Assembly: GCA_016714565.1 (NCBI GenBank)
Contig: JADKDM010000021.1
Coordinates: 1-64,000 of the forward strand
DNA: 64,000 nucleotides
Direction: 5' to 3'
Source of the DNA: Candidatus Villigracilis propinquus
GTDB lineage: Bacteria > Chloroflexota > Anaerolineae > Anaerolineales > Villigracilaceae
Shown: positions 63,077-64,000 of the stretch, in pieces
Numbering within the stretch: the first letter of the stretch is position 1
How the letters are laid out: each line of letters begins with the position of its first letter
The notes under the pieces: generated by a model
Told to the model about the DNA's origin: nothing
The model's input: only the letters and a program-made list of their open reading frames with translations
The model's database searches: none
Program-made: the position numbers and the translations under genes

Positions 63077-63132
63077 GAGTGTCTCTCCTTGAGTTTTCTA
63101 TTTACTTTATGAAATTTCGTTTCATTGAACGT

Positions 63133-63174
63133 ATACCCGCCGCATTAGAAATGCTCTTATTTTGTCGCGGGTAT
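63133..63174. promoter_or_regulatory. Inverted repeat in the sod 5' leader
   Basis: Arms ATACCCGC (63133-63140) and GCGGGTAT (63167-63174) with a 26-nt AT-rich loop, between the promoter and the sod start on the minus strand. It could be an operator or an mRNA hairpin. Confidence 0.45.
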
Positions 63175-63185
63175 TATATAATTCG

Positions 63186-63214
63186 ATTTTACTCCCTAAC
63201 CAGTGCGCTTGCAA
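63186..63214 (-). promoter_or_regulatory. Sigma-70-type promoter for sod
   Basis: On the minus strand TTGCAA (63209-63214), a 17-nt spacer and TAAAAT (63186-63191). The leader to the ATG is about 100 nt. Confidence 0.65.
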
Positions 63215-63262
63215 GAATTTAGACAATTTTTATACAAATATCATATAAATCAAGGAAACCTA

Positions 63263-64000
63263 ATGACCGACGCTCGCGCCAGACTTTTCCTGCCTTTTGC
63301 AATTCTCATCGCCATACTCGCGGTCTCCACCGCGAGCATTTTTATCCGTTTCGCGCAGAACGATGGCGTGCCCTCTCTTGTGATCGCAGCCCTGAGATTG
63401 ACTTTCGCCACTGTGATTCTGACTCCTGTGGCACTGACCCGTCATTTGGATGAAATAAAACGCTTCACGCGGACCGAGATCCTGCTCGGTGTTTTCTCGG
63501 GCATTTTCCTCGCTGTTCACTTTGCCACATGGATCACTTCTCTTGAATACACGAGTGTTGCCAGTTCGGTGGTGTTCGTTGCGACAGGGCCGTTGTGGGT
63601 GGCGTTGTTTTCACCAATGCTGTTGAAAGAGCATCTCACGAGGACGGCTGTTGTCGGGTTGGCGCTGTCCATCGTCGGCGGGGCAATTATCGGCTTGTCT
63701 GATGCGTGTACGTGGTCAGGCGGTCTCTCCTGTCCCGACCTGCAAAACATCATGCAGGGACGCGCCATGTGGGGCAACTTCCTCGCTCTGGCCGGCGCGT
63801 GGGCGGTGACGGGATATTTGATCATCGGTAGAAAATTGCGTGCGGGAATGTCTCTCGTACCGTATATATTTTTGGTGTACGGCATGGCGTCCATCGCGTT
63901 GATCATCATCATGTTCGTTTCAGGAAACACTCCATTCGGGTACGCGCCCAAAACTTATGGCTGGATCCTGCTGCTTGCCATCCTTCCTCAGTTGGTTGGG
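63263..64000 (+). CDS. EamA/DMT-family transporter, 3'-partial
   Basis: The frame is open from ATG 63263 (AAGGA at 63252-63256) to the last base of the window, 246 codons so far. It has TM helices in the EamA pattern: FAILIAILAVSTASIFIRFA, LVIAALRLTFATVILTPVAL, VFSGIFLAVHFATWITSLEY, VVFVATGPLWVALFSPMLLK and further pairs to LLLAILPQLVG. EamA proteins have ten helices in two repeats and move small metabolites. The substrate is unknown, and the C-terminal helices lie outside the window. Confidence 0.85.
   Translation, partial: MTDARARLFLPFAILIAILAVSTASIFIRFAQNDGVPSLVIAALRLTFATVILTPVALTRHLDEIKRFTRTEILLGVFSGIFLAVHFATWITSLEYTSVASSVVFVATGPLWVALFSPMLLKEHLTRTAVVGLALSIVGGAIIGLSDACTWSGGLSCPDLQNIMQGRAMWGNFLALAGAWAVTGYLIIGRKLRAGMSLVPYIFLVYGMASIALIIIMFVSGNTPFGYAPKTYGWILLLAILPQLVG

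Noticed and set aside
1..64000. tRNA or rRNA genes
   Set aside because: Intergenic regions were scanned by eye for cloverleaf signatures (such as GGTTCRANNCC) and conserved rRNA stretches; none was convincing. A tRNA search program would settle this.

Overview
The window reads as a piece of a chromosome from the phylum Chloroflexota, most likely class Anaerolineae. This is inferred from the gene families, not from a marker gene. Supporting signs are many lipoproteins and membrane-anchored proteins with Thr/Pro-rich (TPTPTP-like) linkers, SH3/LysM/CAP surface domains, TolB/WD40 propeller lipoproteins, a MetV-MetF fused methylenetetrahydrofolate reductase, a K+-independent-type membrane pyrophosphatase, and FHA genes next to a SEDS protein. 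No tRNA, rRNA, CRISPR array, integrase or replication origin was recognised.

Region 1 (1-21.2 kb) is an accessory block in which most genes are broken. It opens with a type I restriction-modification operon hsdR-hsdM-hsdS. hsdR carries an in-frame TAA, hsdM two frameshifts, and hsdS two frameshifts plus an in-frame TGA. A decayed REP-associated tyrosine transposase (RAYT) and seven REP-like hairpins lie between hsdR and hsdM. The 3' end of hsdS then recurs twice more, at about 8.9 and 12.6 kb. The three copies bracket a broken DUF4062 gene and two broken TPR genes, so this looks like a cargo-accepting hsdS locus. After it come damaged lipoprotein, WD40/TolB propeller and TPR-propeller genes, interspersed with intact genes (a phosphotriesterase-family hydrolase, a DUF3592 protein and a membrane protein).

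Region 2 (21.2-45 kb) is intact. It holds an aldo/keto reductase, a DUF1858-like small protein, a HATPase kinase-like protein, an SH3-like anchored protein, a heterodimeric ABC exporter pair, a formate/nitrite-family channel with a stand-alone RAM/AsnC domain protein, a CAP-LysM surface protein, MetVF, a SpoU methyltransferase, an SGNH lipoprotein, PspC, a triple-LysM protein, a polysaccharide deacetylase with a VF530 protein, and several small membrane proteins. A clear c-di-AMP (ydaO/yuaA) riboswitch precedes a 72-residue orphan gene. A long FAD/Fe-S oxidoreductase, two integral-membrane glycosyltransferases and gpmA follow.

Region 3 (45-64 kb) holds mutS, a GT2 glycosyltransferase and a methyltransferase, a large GT-C-like membrane protein, hppA divergent from a HesB-type protein with two well-formed promoters, tandem SH3 paralogues, and a zinc-ribbon protein. 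It continues with an fhaA-fhaB-mtnP cluster followed by a SEDS (RodA/FtsW) protein fused to a penicillin-binding domain that has lost its catalytic Lys and KTG motif, then a ferredoxin, superoxide dismutase, and the start of an EamA transporter cut by the window edge.

The strongest leads are the triplicated hsdS 3' end with cargo, the SEDS-pseudo-transpeptidase fusion in an FHA cluster, the riboswitch-controlled orphan, and in-frame palindromic repeat insertions inside conserved genes.
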